64,000 nucleotides of DNA from Paraburkholderia aromaticivorans (GTDB taxonomy: Bacteria > Pseudomonadota > Gammaproteobacteria > Burkholderiales > Burkholderiaceae): assembly GCF_012689525.1 (NCBI RefSeq), contig NZ_CP051514.1:124001-188000 (forward strand), written 5' to 3'. Below are positions 38,369-46,562 of this stretch, piece after piece; position 1 is the stretch's first letter, and every line of letters starts with the position of its first letter. The notes under the pieces are model-generated. The model did no database searches and was not told the DNA's origin. It saw only the letters and a program-made list of their open reading frames with translations. A program made the translations under genes and the position numbers.

Positions 38369-38914
38369 CTAGAAAGGACAGGCGATGCCAGTCGGGTTAC
38401 CGCCGGGCGCGTCCTTTAGCTGGATAATTACGTGATTCGAGGGGGCATCGCCGACTACGCGAGACGTGTGGCCGACTTTTTCGGGGGCAGACGGGCTTGC
38501 CTTGGCACCCTGGTCACCACCGAAAAACACGTCCCCGGCTTTCAGGATGACGCCTTTACCATCACTCGTTTCCATATAGTATTGGCCAGACAGCACCACC
38601 ACCCACTGACGCTTCGGATTGATGTGCCACTTACCAGCCCATCCCGCCGGTAATTGTGTGTAGACCAGACTGTCCACGTCCCCCGGCAGACGTTGGATAT
38701 ATTGCGGTGTCGAGGAGAACGGCTTGCTTTCGAGTCTGGATAGATAGCACTGGGTCGTGTGAGTCTGTCCGTCTGGCGCAGTCCATTGGCTCCAGTACGG
38801 GATTTTCACCGCCGCCGTTGCATCGGTTTGCGCTTGCGCCGACATAGGTGCCGCTAGCGTTGCCGCCAGAACAAGTGCGGTGACATGGAGTGAAATGAAG
38901 GATCTTTGGCGCAT
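38369..38914 (-). CDS. secreted cupin-domain protein
   Basis: This 181-residue precursor has a signal peptide (ending SAQA) and AGAGG before its ATG. The mature part has a single cupin barrel: GWAGKWHINPKRQWVVVLSGQYYMETSDGKGVILKAGDVFFGGD, with His and Gln/Glu residues that could bind a metal, and a later GHTSRVVGDAPSNHVIIQL. It is periplasmic, with unknown catalytic role; sugar or lactone handling is possible given the neighbouring dehydrogenase. It lies 413 bp after the end of that cluster on the same strand. Confidence 0.75.
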   Translation of the reverse strand: MRQRSFISLHVTALVLAATLAAPMSAQAQTDATAAVKIPYWSQWTAPDGQTHTTQCYLSRLESKPFSSTPQYIQRLPGDVDSLVYTQLPAGWAGKWHINPKRQWVVVLSGQYYMETSDGKGVILKAGDVFFGGDQGAKASPSAPEKVGHTSRVVGDAPSNHVIIQLKDAPGGNPTGIACPF

Positions 38915-39326
38915 TGTGTCAAACCTCTTTAATAAGCGTTTCGCCGGTCCGCACGTCGGACATCGTGCTGATCAGATCGGCATGACGCTGACGATAACGA
39001 ATCGACACGAGGATTCTTCCGGAATACAGCGTTTTCATGCAGGAAGCGCGTGATCGTCCGGCGAATACGTACCCGCGATCTGGATGTGTGGCGTCCATGC
39101 GCTTCATCCGTGAATTCAGAACGGCCACGATGGACAGGGCGTGAGTCCAATCATTCGTGCGCGCGCCCAGTTACAGCAGGGCCCGCAATGCCTGCATTCG
39201 CTGATGGCCGTGCCGCGGTGCGCGCACGTATTCTGGATGTCGAACAGCCGGAGACAAGCGTGCTCACACTAAAGAACCCAGATTCACAACGATGGTGTGC
39301 GTGCTGACGCACGCTCAAGGGGCAAC
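38915..39326. other. spacer between cupin and GMC genes
   Basis: 412 bp. Short frames on both strands lack domains. Nothing recognised apart from the AGAGG ribosome site of the cupin gene close to 38925. Confidence 0.45.
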
Positions 39327-40958
39327 TCAGATTTCCCTCAACAGGGTGTCGGCGATGCGGATGCTAAGCGCGGCACCTGTCAACGTCGGATTCATGCAGG
39401 ACACGGATGGCATGACGGGTGTCCCTGCTATGAAAAGGTTTTTATGATCGTGAGTCCGGCAGTCCGAATCGACCACGGAATCTTTCGGGTTATTGCCCAT
39501 GATCGTGGTACCCATGGCGTGCTGGCGGTTTTGATGGTTCACGTCAATATTTGTGATGTCGGCGTCCAGCAACTCACTAAACCGGTTCATATCCTTGAGG
39601 ATCGCGTCGCGCCCGGCGTTCCAGTAGTCGGTAACACTGTAGTAAATGGAGGGGACGGGCAGGCCAAGACCGTCAACCTTCTTTTTGCTCAGAGTCACAC
39701 GGTTCTCCGGAAGCGGCAGTGTCTCGAAGTCAGTAGCCCAATTTATCTCGCGCGCCGAACGACGTTTTATTTCCTCGTCCAGCTTCGATCCAAGAACACC
39801 TTTGGCGATCAATGCAGATGCAATCTGCGACGTCGGTACCGTATTGCGCAGCTTGATTTTCGATGACGGCACGTCTTTCCGGAACGCGCCATCGCGTCCG
39901 TTCAGGTAGACAAGCAGTTCAGTCGGTCCTTGCCCGGGCCACAGATCTTCCTTCGCCATCATCGTGACGCTCATGCCCGTATGATCCATCAGGTTGCGCC
40001 CGACCATATCGGATGAATTGGCAATTCCATTCGGATATTTTTCTGAAGCAGACAGCAGGAGCAGCTTCGGCGTTTCAATGGTATACGCCGCGACAACGAA
40101 ATAGCGTGCGGTAAGCCGATGATCCGATCCATCAGGACGTTTGAACCGGACAGCCGTTATCTTGCCGGTGTCGTCGGCCTCGATCTTGTACACGACCGAG
40201 TTTTCCATGACGCGAGCCCCTGCGCGCTCGGCCTTGTCGATACTTCTGGAGCCGTCATATTTCGCGCCAATCGGACAGACAGGATTGCAGGTGTTGTTGC
40301 CGGCGCAGGGTGGGCGTCCCTCCCAGTCCTGCGTTGCGCGGCCATTCGATTCGCTGACCGGGTTGTAGCCCCCCCTGGCAAGTTCTTCGGATACCCGTTT
40401 GAAAGCGTAACTATACGGCAGACCTTTCATGGGGTAGGGTCTCGAGCGCGGGGGAAAGGGTGCACCGCCCTGGCCGCTTTGGTCCTCTCCGTCTTCGCCA
40501 CTTACACCAAGTTCATATTCCGCGCGCGTGTAGTAAGGTTCGAGTTCGTCATAGCCGATTGGCCAGTCGCGGCCTCGCCCATAAAGCGTCTGGAGCTTGA
40601 AATCGTTCGGAATCATGCGCCAGAGCGCAGATCCGAAATGCCATGTTGTGCCGCCTACAACGCGAAGATAGTTCGTGTTGTAGCGTACCGGACCGGTCTG
40701 CTCGAGATAGTCGCCATAGGTGGTGGGCGCGTACGGCAGATTCGGATAAGGCGAGCCGGCACCTTGCAGTTTCATGTTCGTCAGGGACATCTTGACGGGA
40801 GAATTGCGGTATCGCTCGAGAATCTCCCGTCGCTTCACACGCGGCCCCGCCTCAAGAACGATCACCGATTTGCCCGACTGGGCCACTGCGCTTGCAATCA
40901 GGCCGCCCATGACACCCGAACCAATTACGATCAGGTCTGCATCGTAGGTGTTACTCAT
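39327..40958 (-). CDS. GMC flavoprotein, FAD-glucose-dehydrogenase-type catalytic subunit (second cluster)
   Basis: ATG 40958 with AGGAG 9 bp upstream gives 543 residues. FAD motif GSGVMGG lies near residues 14-20. The cysteine cluster PPCAGNNTCNPVCPIGAKYDG has the same spacing as the iron-sulfur site of the cluster at 21237. The GMC C-terminal HAMGTTIMGNNPKDSVVD and GTPVMPSVSCMNPTLTGAAL are present. It is the last gene of the order cytochrome c, small subunit, catalytic subunit. It is periplasmic via the partner's Tat signal. The substrate is probably a sugar or polyol. Confidence 0.9.
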   Translation of the reverse strand: MSNTYDADLIVIGSGVMGGLIASAVAQSGKSVIVLEAGPRVKRREILERYRNSPVKMSLTNMKLQGAGSPYPNLPYAPTTYGDYLEQTGPVRYNTNYLRVVGGTTWHFGSALWRMIPNDFKLQTLYGRGRDWPIGYDELEPYYTRAEYELGVSGEDGEDQSGQGGAPFPPRSRPYPMKGLPYSYAFKRVSEELARGGYNPVSESNGRATQDWEGRPPCAGNNTCNPVCPIGAKYDGSRSIDKAERAGARVMENSVVYKIEADDTGKITAVRFKRPDGSDHRLTARYFVVAAYTIETPKLLLLSASEKYPNGIANSSDMVGRNLMDHTGMSVTMMAKEDLWPGQGPTELLVYLNGRDGAFRKDVPSSKIKLRNTVPTSQIASALIAKGVLGSKLDEEIKRRSAREINWATDFETLPLPENRVTLSKKKVDGLGLPVPSIYYSVTDYWNAGRDAILKDMNRFSELLDADITNIDVNHQNRQHAMGTTIMGNNPKDSVVDSDCRTHDHKNLFIAGTPVMPSVSCMNPTLTGAALSIRIADTLLREI

Positions 40959-40982
40959 CACACATCACTCCTGTCATTCGTT

Positions 40983-41513
40983 TCAAAGCGGCTTTTCGCC
41001 CCAGCTATTGGGGCCGCCCCCATAACTCGGAACGACAAGGATGCCGCGTGTGGGCTCGTACATGAGCGCACCGGCATAGCTGATCAATTCCACGCCCGCA
41101 TCATCGCCCACTATGCCGAGATACCAGGCGGAAATGATCGTCGTGGCTGTCGCCAATGACTGTTTGTCGAGTTGCGTGCTCGCGAGAAATGCGTCGGCAT
41201 CTGTCGCTCGGGTCTGATGGATACTCGCTAGCAGTCGGGCCATGTCAACCTCGAAATGAGGGCTCCACTTCTGCAATGCCACGTAATAGCGCTCTGCCAG
41301 AACCGGATCGAGTTTGCGGCGAGTCAGAAATTCCGATGCCTGCAGGAAACTCCCCTTCGCATCGGGCGCGGCTATTTGCGCCGCACTGGCTGAAAAGGAG
41401 CCGTGGAAACCCACCACTGCAACAGCCGTTGCGGCCGCCACTGCTCGAATCATTGCGCGTCGGGACAAATTCGGCTGATCAGCTGAAACGGTGTTGTCTT
41501 TAGTAAGATTCAT
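40983..41513 (-). CDS. FAD-dependent sugar dehydrogenase small (Tat) subunit (second cluster)
   Basis: This 176-residue protein has a strong GAGGAGG site. It has a Tat signal (LSRRAMIRAVAAATAVAVVGF, cleavage after ASA) and the FAD-SLDH family body: FLQASEFLTRRKLDPVLAERYYVAL and TIISAWYLGIVGDDAGVELISYAGALMYEPTRG. It ends GGPNSWGEKPL, parallel to the subunit at 20696. It exports and stabilises the flavoprotein encoded 24 bp downstream. Confidence 0.87.
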   Translation of the reverse strand: MNLTKDNTVSADQPNLSRRAMIRAVAAATAVAVVGFHGSFSASAAQIAAPDAKGSFLQASEFLTRRKLDPVLAERYYVALQKWSPHFEVDMARLLASIHQTRATDADAFLASTQLDKQSLATATTIISAWYLGIVGDDAGVELISYAGALMYEPTRGILVVPSYGGGPNSWGEKPL

Positions 41514-41525
41514 AGCTACGCCTCC

Positions 41526-43112
41526 TCACTTGCGCAACGCACTATGCTGCGGTCTAACCGTGACAGATTTGCGCCGGCGTATCACGATCCAGCTGACGAC
41601 GGCAACGATGAAAACAAGGAAAGCGATGAGAGCGGCTGGCACCAGCTTCGCAATCATTGGGGCGGGCCCACCTTGGCGAATGGTCGCTACATCCTCCGGC
41701 GTGACCTTCAGCTTCGCGTTGCCATATTGCGTGAGAACATAATTGCTGACTGCCGCGATATCTTCATCCGACAGGCGTTCCGTATAGGACGCCTGTGGTC
41801 CGAACCCGGGCATGAATGTGGTTTTGCCGTTAATGTCCCGGGTCAGGCCGAACACGATGGTTGCGATCAGGTTGTCAGGGTGCTCACCGCCCGTCGCGGT
41901 GTTATGGAAAAGAGACGGATAATCGTTGTTCCCGGTCCCCGTCGCATTGACCTGATGGCAGGCTGCGCAGCTGCCGCTGAATATCTGCCATCCTCTATCC
42001 GGATTTGCAGTGCCTCTCAGTTCGACTTCACTCGCTGACGGTTTCCCATAGCCATAGCGGGGTTTGTCGACGCCGGACGATGCGATTGGCGGGGACTGCT
42101 TCACATAGGTAACGAGTGATTTCAGATCGGAATCATTCAGGTGCTGGAGGCTGTTCCCGATCGCCTCTGCCATTGGGCCCGCTGCCTGGGCCTTGCCGGC
42201 GACATGCCCCGTTTTCAGGTATTGGTAGAGCTCTTGATCGGTCCATCCGCCGACACCGCTCACAGGGTCCGATGTGATGTTGGGTGCGTACCAGGACCCA
42301 AGCGACGCACCGGAAAGATCCGCGCTGCCGATCTCTGACATCATGGCGTTACGGGGCGTGTGACAGGAATCGCAATGCGCCAGCGCTTTGGAGAGGTAAG
42401 CTCCTCTGTTCCATTCTGCCGACCTGGTATGGTCTTCCTGGAATGGCTTCTCGTCTAGGAACATGCCATTCCAGACCGACATCAAACCGCGATAGCCAAA
42501 TGGAAAAGGCAGATCGGTTTTTTGGCTGATCGGCTCGTCAACGGGCGCGACACCATGCATAAAATAGGCATAGAGCGCTGACACGTCGGTGTCGGACATC
42601 TTCGCGTAAGACGTATAGGGCATGGCGGGGTAGAGATGACGACCATCGCGGCGAATGCCTCGCCGGATTGCATTGGAGAACTCAGCCTCGCTGTAGCTTC
42701 CGATTCCCGCACTTGTTGACGGCGTGATGTTGGTCGAATAGATCTTCCCAAGTGGAGTATCTATCCCATATCCGCCAGCAAACGGCTTACCGCCGTGGGG
42801 TGCGGAGTGGCAGGCCATACAGTCAGCGGCAACAGAAACATATTTGCCGCGCGTGACGACATCCTGACTATTTAAGGTGTCGCCTGGTAATGCATGGGCG
42901 AGCGAACTCAAAGAGAGAGAGGCAAGAAACCACGCGGCAATCAGGCTGCCGCGAAAGACTGGTGCCCCGTGCCCGACAGAAGGGGCTCTGATCGGTATAG
43001 AGCGTCCCCATTTAATTCCGGTCAGAAAGCCTTTCAAAGAATCACGATGCCCGATCGTTGTCTGGTCATCTTTGATTCCGGTTGTCCAATCATTTTCGTT
43101 GCGAGGATTCAT
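41526..43112 (-). CDS. triheme cytochrome c subunit, first gene of second glucose-dehydrogenase-type cluster
   Basis: ATG 43112 after AGGACAG is chosen over 43184; the protein is 528 residues. Three haem motifs CMACH, CDSCH and CAACH and a C-terminal membrane helix (LVPAALIAFLVFIVAVVSWIVI) are visible. The signal sequence (LIAAWFLASLSLSSLAHA) is preceded by about 55 extra residues that most family members lack. I found no ATG, GTG or TTG that would shorten this. The start is therefore uncertain. The gene is 12 bp from the small subunit. Confidence 0.85.
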   Translation of the reverse strand: MNPRNENDWTTGIKDDQTTIGHRDSLKGFLTGIKWGRSIPIRAPSVGHGAPVFRGSLIAAWFLASLSLSSLAHALPGDTLNSQDVVTRGKYVSVAADCMACHSAPHGGKPFAGGYGIDTPLGKIYSTNITPSTSAGIGSYSEAEFSNAIRRGIRRDGRHLYPAMPYTSYAKMSDTDVSALYAYFMHGVAPVDEPISQKTDLPFPFGYRGLMSVWNGMFLDEKPFQEDHTRSAEWNRGAYLSKALAHCDSCHTPRNAMMSEIGSADLSGASLGSWYAPNITSDPVSGVGGWTDQELYQYLKTGHVAGKAQAAGPMAEAIGNSLQHLNDSDLKSLVTYVKQSPPIASSGVDKPRYGYGKPSASEVELRGTANPDRGWQIFSGSCAACHQVNATGTGNNDYPSLFHNTATGGEHPDNLIATIVFGLTRDINGKTTFMPGFGPQASYTERLSDEDIAAVSNYVLTQYGNAKLKVTPEDVATIRQGGPAPMIAKLVPAALIAFLVFIVAVVSWIVIRRRKSVTVRPQHSALRK

Positions 43113-43279
43113 TGCTGTCCTGAGAGGCCTGATACTTTCCTTGAGCCGAGGCGGATTGTCACACGTCTGCGTGAGCACAGACACGGGCCAGCCGGCAAAT
43201 TACTGTTACGCGGATTGAAGCAAACCATCATCGAATTTGATCGTGCGACCGCGCTCTCATGTGAAAGCATTGGCGGCGC

Positions 43280-43640
43280 ATTAGCACATCGACGGTTTCC
43301 GCTGCTGTGCGCCGCGCTCATGTCGTGTCTGCTGCCCGGCGTGTGCATGACGATGAAGCTGAAGCTGGCCGGTTACGAAGCTGACTGCTGCTTCTTCTCC
43401 TGCTTCCTGACGGGGTCGACAACGTAATCACGTACGACCTGACCGGTTTTATCAACAACGCTTCGGCGCTCTAGCAGTCCATCTTCGTGTCGTCGACTGC
43501 GTTTGCCGTGCTGCTGCCGTCTTCGACGGGGAAGTTGCGCAACCGGCTGATCGACGAGCTGCCGCTGGCATCTTTCGCAGCTGCGCACGCGATTCGAGAG
43601 CGGCGCGCGCGACGTGATATTCCAGATCAAGGTGCCTGGT
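43280..43640 (+). pseudogene. degenerate FusC/AaeB efflux-pump fragment
   Basis: Translating with frame changes gives HIDGF, LLCAALMSCLLPGVCMTMKLKLAGYEADCCFFSCFL, NVITYDLTGFINNASAL, a stop, then SSTAFAVLLPSSTGKLRNRLIDELP and RTRFESGARDVIFQIK. This follows the C-terminal half of the intact AaeB-like protein at 57125-59335 segment by segment, including LLCAALTPFLLLGVFMTTRPALAGYG and RFESGARDLMFQINA. It has an internal TAG stop and frameshifts and lacks both ends. It is a remnant of a third pump. Confidence 0.75.
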
Positions 43641-43777
43641 CTAAAGTGAAGAGTAGCCACGAGGAACTCCTCGACTGCAGACGCAATAGGGGGCTCGAGG
43701 GGGAAGCAACTCCAGGATTTCCCGGACGGCTCAATACCCCCTGAAACGCTGCGGCTGCACGAAAGGAGAGAACTTCT

Positions 43778-44971
43778 TCAGAAGCGATGGCGGATGCCGA
43801 TGCGCACATTGCCCTGCGACCCCGTCGCTGCCGAGTGACCGATGCCCTTGTCGCCCACCGACGCCGTCGCATCGGCAACATCGCCTAACGAATTCAGGGT
43901 TTTACCAATGGCCTTCTGGTATCCGGTCAACGCGTAGACAGTCGTGCGCCTTGAAAGATCGTATGACAGCCCTAACGTGACATCGTGATACTGAGCACGA
44001 TCGCCTGTGTCATCGATTTCACCGCTTCGAGTGTAGGTGTATCCAGCAAAAATATGAAACCGTGCGTCATGGGTCCAGTTACCGAATACACCTATCGTGT
44101 TGTAGATTGCTTCATGAGAAAACAGCGAGTCCACTCCCGGTTCGAAACGGACGTTGCTGTAGTCGACGCCGATCAGCGTGTGGCCAAAGTTGTAGGTCGC
44201 GCCCGCGGCAAAGACCTGCTGCGTTTGTGCGGTCGCGAAGCCTTCGCTTATTGACGAGCCAACTGTTCCATCATCAGAGCTATCCCATGTATTCGACGTC
44301 GGATCAGACGGCCCCGTCTTGCTGTTGTCGGACCGTTCATATCCCGCGCCTATTTTCAACGGGCCATTGGCATACCCCGCCCCGATGCTCCATGTACTTT
44401 TTCGCTTGAGGCTACCCGCCTGGTCACCAAATCCGTACAACGCGCCAAATTGAAAGCCCCCGTAACTATCGCTGACATACTTTATCGAGTTATCGACTCG
44501 AGCTGTTGTATCCAGGTCATCAATGTTACCAGGCGACGCGCCAATGCCGCCGACGAACTGGGACGGACTCACCGGGTGAATAAAGTCCGTCATTGAAGAA
44601 TACTGGCGTCCCATCGTCAGAGAGCCGAATCTATTGCTGCTTACCCCGACGAACGCAAGCCGGCTGAATAGCGTGTTTGACTTGCTGGTCGCGCCATTGA
44701 CGTCGTTGAAACCCTCTTCGAGTACGAAAATCGCCTTGAAGCCACCACCCAGCGCTTCCGCGCCCTTGATGCCCCATCGACTGCCCGACAGGTTGCCACT
44801 TTGCATTGAGACGTTTGAATGGCCGACATACGCGCCAGGCTTCCCTGCACGCTCATTACTGATGTAGGAAACGCCCGCATCGACCAGCCCGTACAGCGTG
44901 ACAGATGACTGAGCGTGCGAAGCGGTGGTCTCGCAGCAAAGTAAGGCTACCGCTATCAGATTTCTGCGCAT
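43778..44971 (-). CDS. Gram-negative porin (paralogue of the 8420-9610 porin)
   Basis: ATG 44971 starts a 397-residue precursor with signal ending ASHA and mature QSSVTLYGLVDAGVSYISNERAG. It is closely similar across its whole length to the porin at 8420-9610. Shared stretches include SPGNIDDLDTTARVDN, NSKTGPSDPTSNTWDSSDDGT and the C-terminal KGIGHSAATGSQ...RHRF. It forms an outer-membrane channel. It lies upstream of the second glucose-dehydrogenase-type cluster on the same strand but 660 bp away, across a pseudogene. The ribosome site is weak. Confidence 0.9.
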   Translation of the reverse strand: MRRNLIAVALLCCETTASHAQSSVTLYGLVDAGVSYISNERAGKPGAYVGHSNVSMQSGNLSGSRWGIKGAEALGGGFKAIFVLEEGFNDVNGATSKSNTLFSRLAFVGVSSNRFGSLTMGRQYSSMTDFIHPVSPSQFVGGIGASPGNIDDLDTTARVDNSIKYVSDSYGGFQFGALYGFGDQAGSLKRKSTWSIGAGYANGPLKIGAGYERSDNSKTGPSDPTSNTWDSSDDGTVGSSISEGFATAQTQQVFAAGATYNFGHTLIGVDYSNVRFEPGVDSLFSHEAIYNTIGVFGNWTHDARFHIFAGYTYTRSGEIDDTGDRAQYHDVTLGLSYDLSRRTTVYALTGYQKAIGKTLNSLGDVADATASVGDKGIGHSAATGSQGNVRIGIRHRF

Positions 44972-45806
44972 GCGTAATGAAGGGTCGTACCTGGCGCCAG
45001 CCAGCTGGCTGCCCGAAACAGACAGGGCAATGAAGTGGTGGTGAAGTCCGGAAACGCGGTCGTGGCTGGTGATCACGCGAAGGGCCGGTGTTCGAGTGCC
45101 CGTGAATAAAGCGGTTCGCCCCCTGGCACCCAGCTTTTCCAACGTCGCGTTTTGGTTCTCCCCTCGGTCGAGCGCGCACCGAGTGCCGGGAACCAGCTAT
45201 AGCCGCATGTTGAACCGAGGGCGGCCCGGCTCAGCACACAGGCCAACAAGTAGCGAAAGCGCTGGACCCACGCTTCGAACGTCGCTCTCAACGCGACTGT
45301 GTCCTCGAAAGGAGAAACTCGTTGCGCCGACAACATACCAGAAGGTATCGGAGAAACGCTATCGGTAATCTGCGAATCAGTTTTTCAAGAACGGTAAAGG
45401 TGTTCCCGTGCTGACAGAAAATCGTCGTACGCCCATCGTTACGGCGGGGCCGGCGCAGGTCATGCGAATGCCGAAGGGGGTTGATCTGAAAGCATATCTT
45501 GCACGACGCGATGCAGGCAAACGAAGTGTCTTCACGCCCAAATCGAAATCGATCTACCCGATCGCCTGCGCTCCAGCGAAGTAGTGGCGACGCGACCTGA
45601 TTTCAAGGCGCGAGGTAGAATTCCGGCGCAGCAATCGTATGGAAAAGACATGCGACTGGCGGCTGAGGACATTGAGTACTTCAAGATCCGCGAATTCATT
45701 GAAGATATGGTTGCGCGAACAACCAGTGATCTTCTCAAAAAGTCATCCAGTGAATTTCTGAAAATCTGTTGAGCCGTACATAACCTGTCATGGAGCTATC
45801 TTCGTC
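44972..45806. other. region between porin and subunit 3 gene
   Basis: 835 bp between divergent genes. A short plus-strand frame at 45584-45772 (62 codons, reading AAEDIEYFKIREFIEDMVARTTSDLLKKSS near its end) looks protein-like but has no ribosome site or known relative. An overlapping frame from 45408 ends at a stop near 45582. These could be pieces of one decayed small gene. No RNA or repeat recognised. Confidence 0.4.
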
Positions 45807-46526
45807 ATGTCTTCCGGCATCCCCACAGCGAGACGCAAATTCCTCGTTTCAGCGTTGCTGGCGCTGCCGTCGCTCGGCGCCATACTCAACACATTGAGCG
45901 CCGCACAGGCAGCCGAAATGGCGGCGCCGGATCTGGACAAATACCAGCCGGAATTCTTCAAAGCCAATGAATGGGCCTTTATTCTCGCAGCATGTGACGG
46001 GCTGATTCCTGCCGATGGCCGGGGCCCCGGCGCGCTGGAGACGAATGTTCCGGTGTTTCTCGACCAGCAACTGCATGGCGACCTCGGGCGGGAACTCTAT
46101 CTCCAGGGTCCGTTCGACGTGCATGCGCCTGCAACGCTGGGCTATCAGCTTCCCTATACGCCTCAGCAGATTTATCAGCGCGGTATCAGGGCGACCGACG
46201 CGTGGTGCGAGCAGAAGTACCGGAAGAAGTTTCCCGATCTCGATGTCGCCCCCAGAGAAGCCGTACTGAAGGCCCTGCACGACAATTCCATCAATTTCTC
46301 CGATGTCGGCGAGAATGCGCTCACTTCAGGCCAGTTCTTTACAGAACTGTTGTCCGATTCAAAAAACGGCTATCTCTCGGACCCGATCTATGGTGGCAAT
46401 AAAGGGATGAAGGCGTGGATCGCAATTGGCTTTCCTGGTGCGCGTGCGAGTTTCCTCGAATGGGTCACGCAACACAACGTGAAATATCCGCTCGGGCCAG
46501 TCAGCCTCAGGGGCCTTCGCGCGTAA
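45807..46526 (+). CDS. gluconate 2-dehydrogenase subunit 3 (second cluster)
   Basis: This 239-residue protein has GGAG upstream and a twin-arginine signal (ARRKFLVSALLALPSLGAIL, cleavage after AQA). The subunit 3 body is clear: NEWAFILAACDGLIPADGRGPGALE, GIRATDAWCEQKYRKKFPDL and the C-terminal IAIGFPGARASFLEWV. It parallels the protein at 14200. It leads the order subunit 3, GMC, cytochrome c, the same as the minus-strand cluster but on the opposite strand. Confidence 0.9.
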   Translation: MSSGIPTARRKFLVSALLALPSLGAILNTLSAAQAAEMAAPDLDKYQPEFFKANEWAFILAACDGLIPADGRGPGALETNVPVFLDQQLHGDLGRELYLQGPFDVHAPATLGYQLPYTPQQIYQRGIRATDAWCEQKYRKKFPDLDVAPREAVLKALHDNSINFSDVGENALTSGQFFTELLSDSKNGYLSDPIYGGNKGMKAWIAIGFPGARASFLEWVTQHNVKYPLGPVSLRGLRA

Positions 46527-46562
46527 GCATATTTGTGACTTCAGGGAACAACAAGGAACATC

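Noticed and set aside
40119..41159. 346-residue plus-strand frame opposite a GMC gene
   Set aside because: Shadow frame; the minus-strand GMC and small-subunit genes have signatures and ribosome sites.
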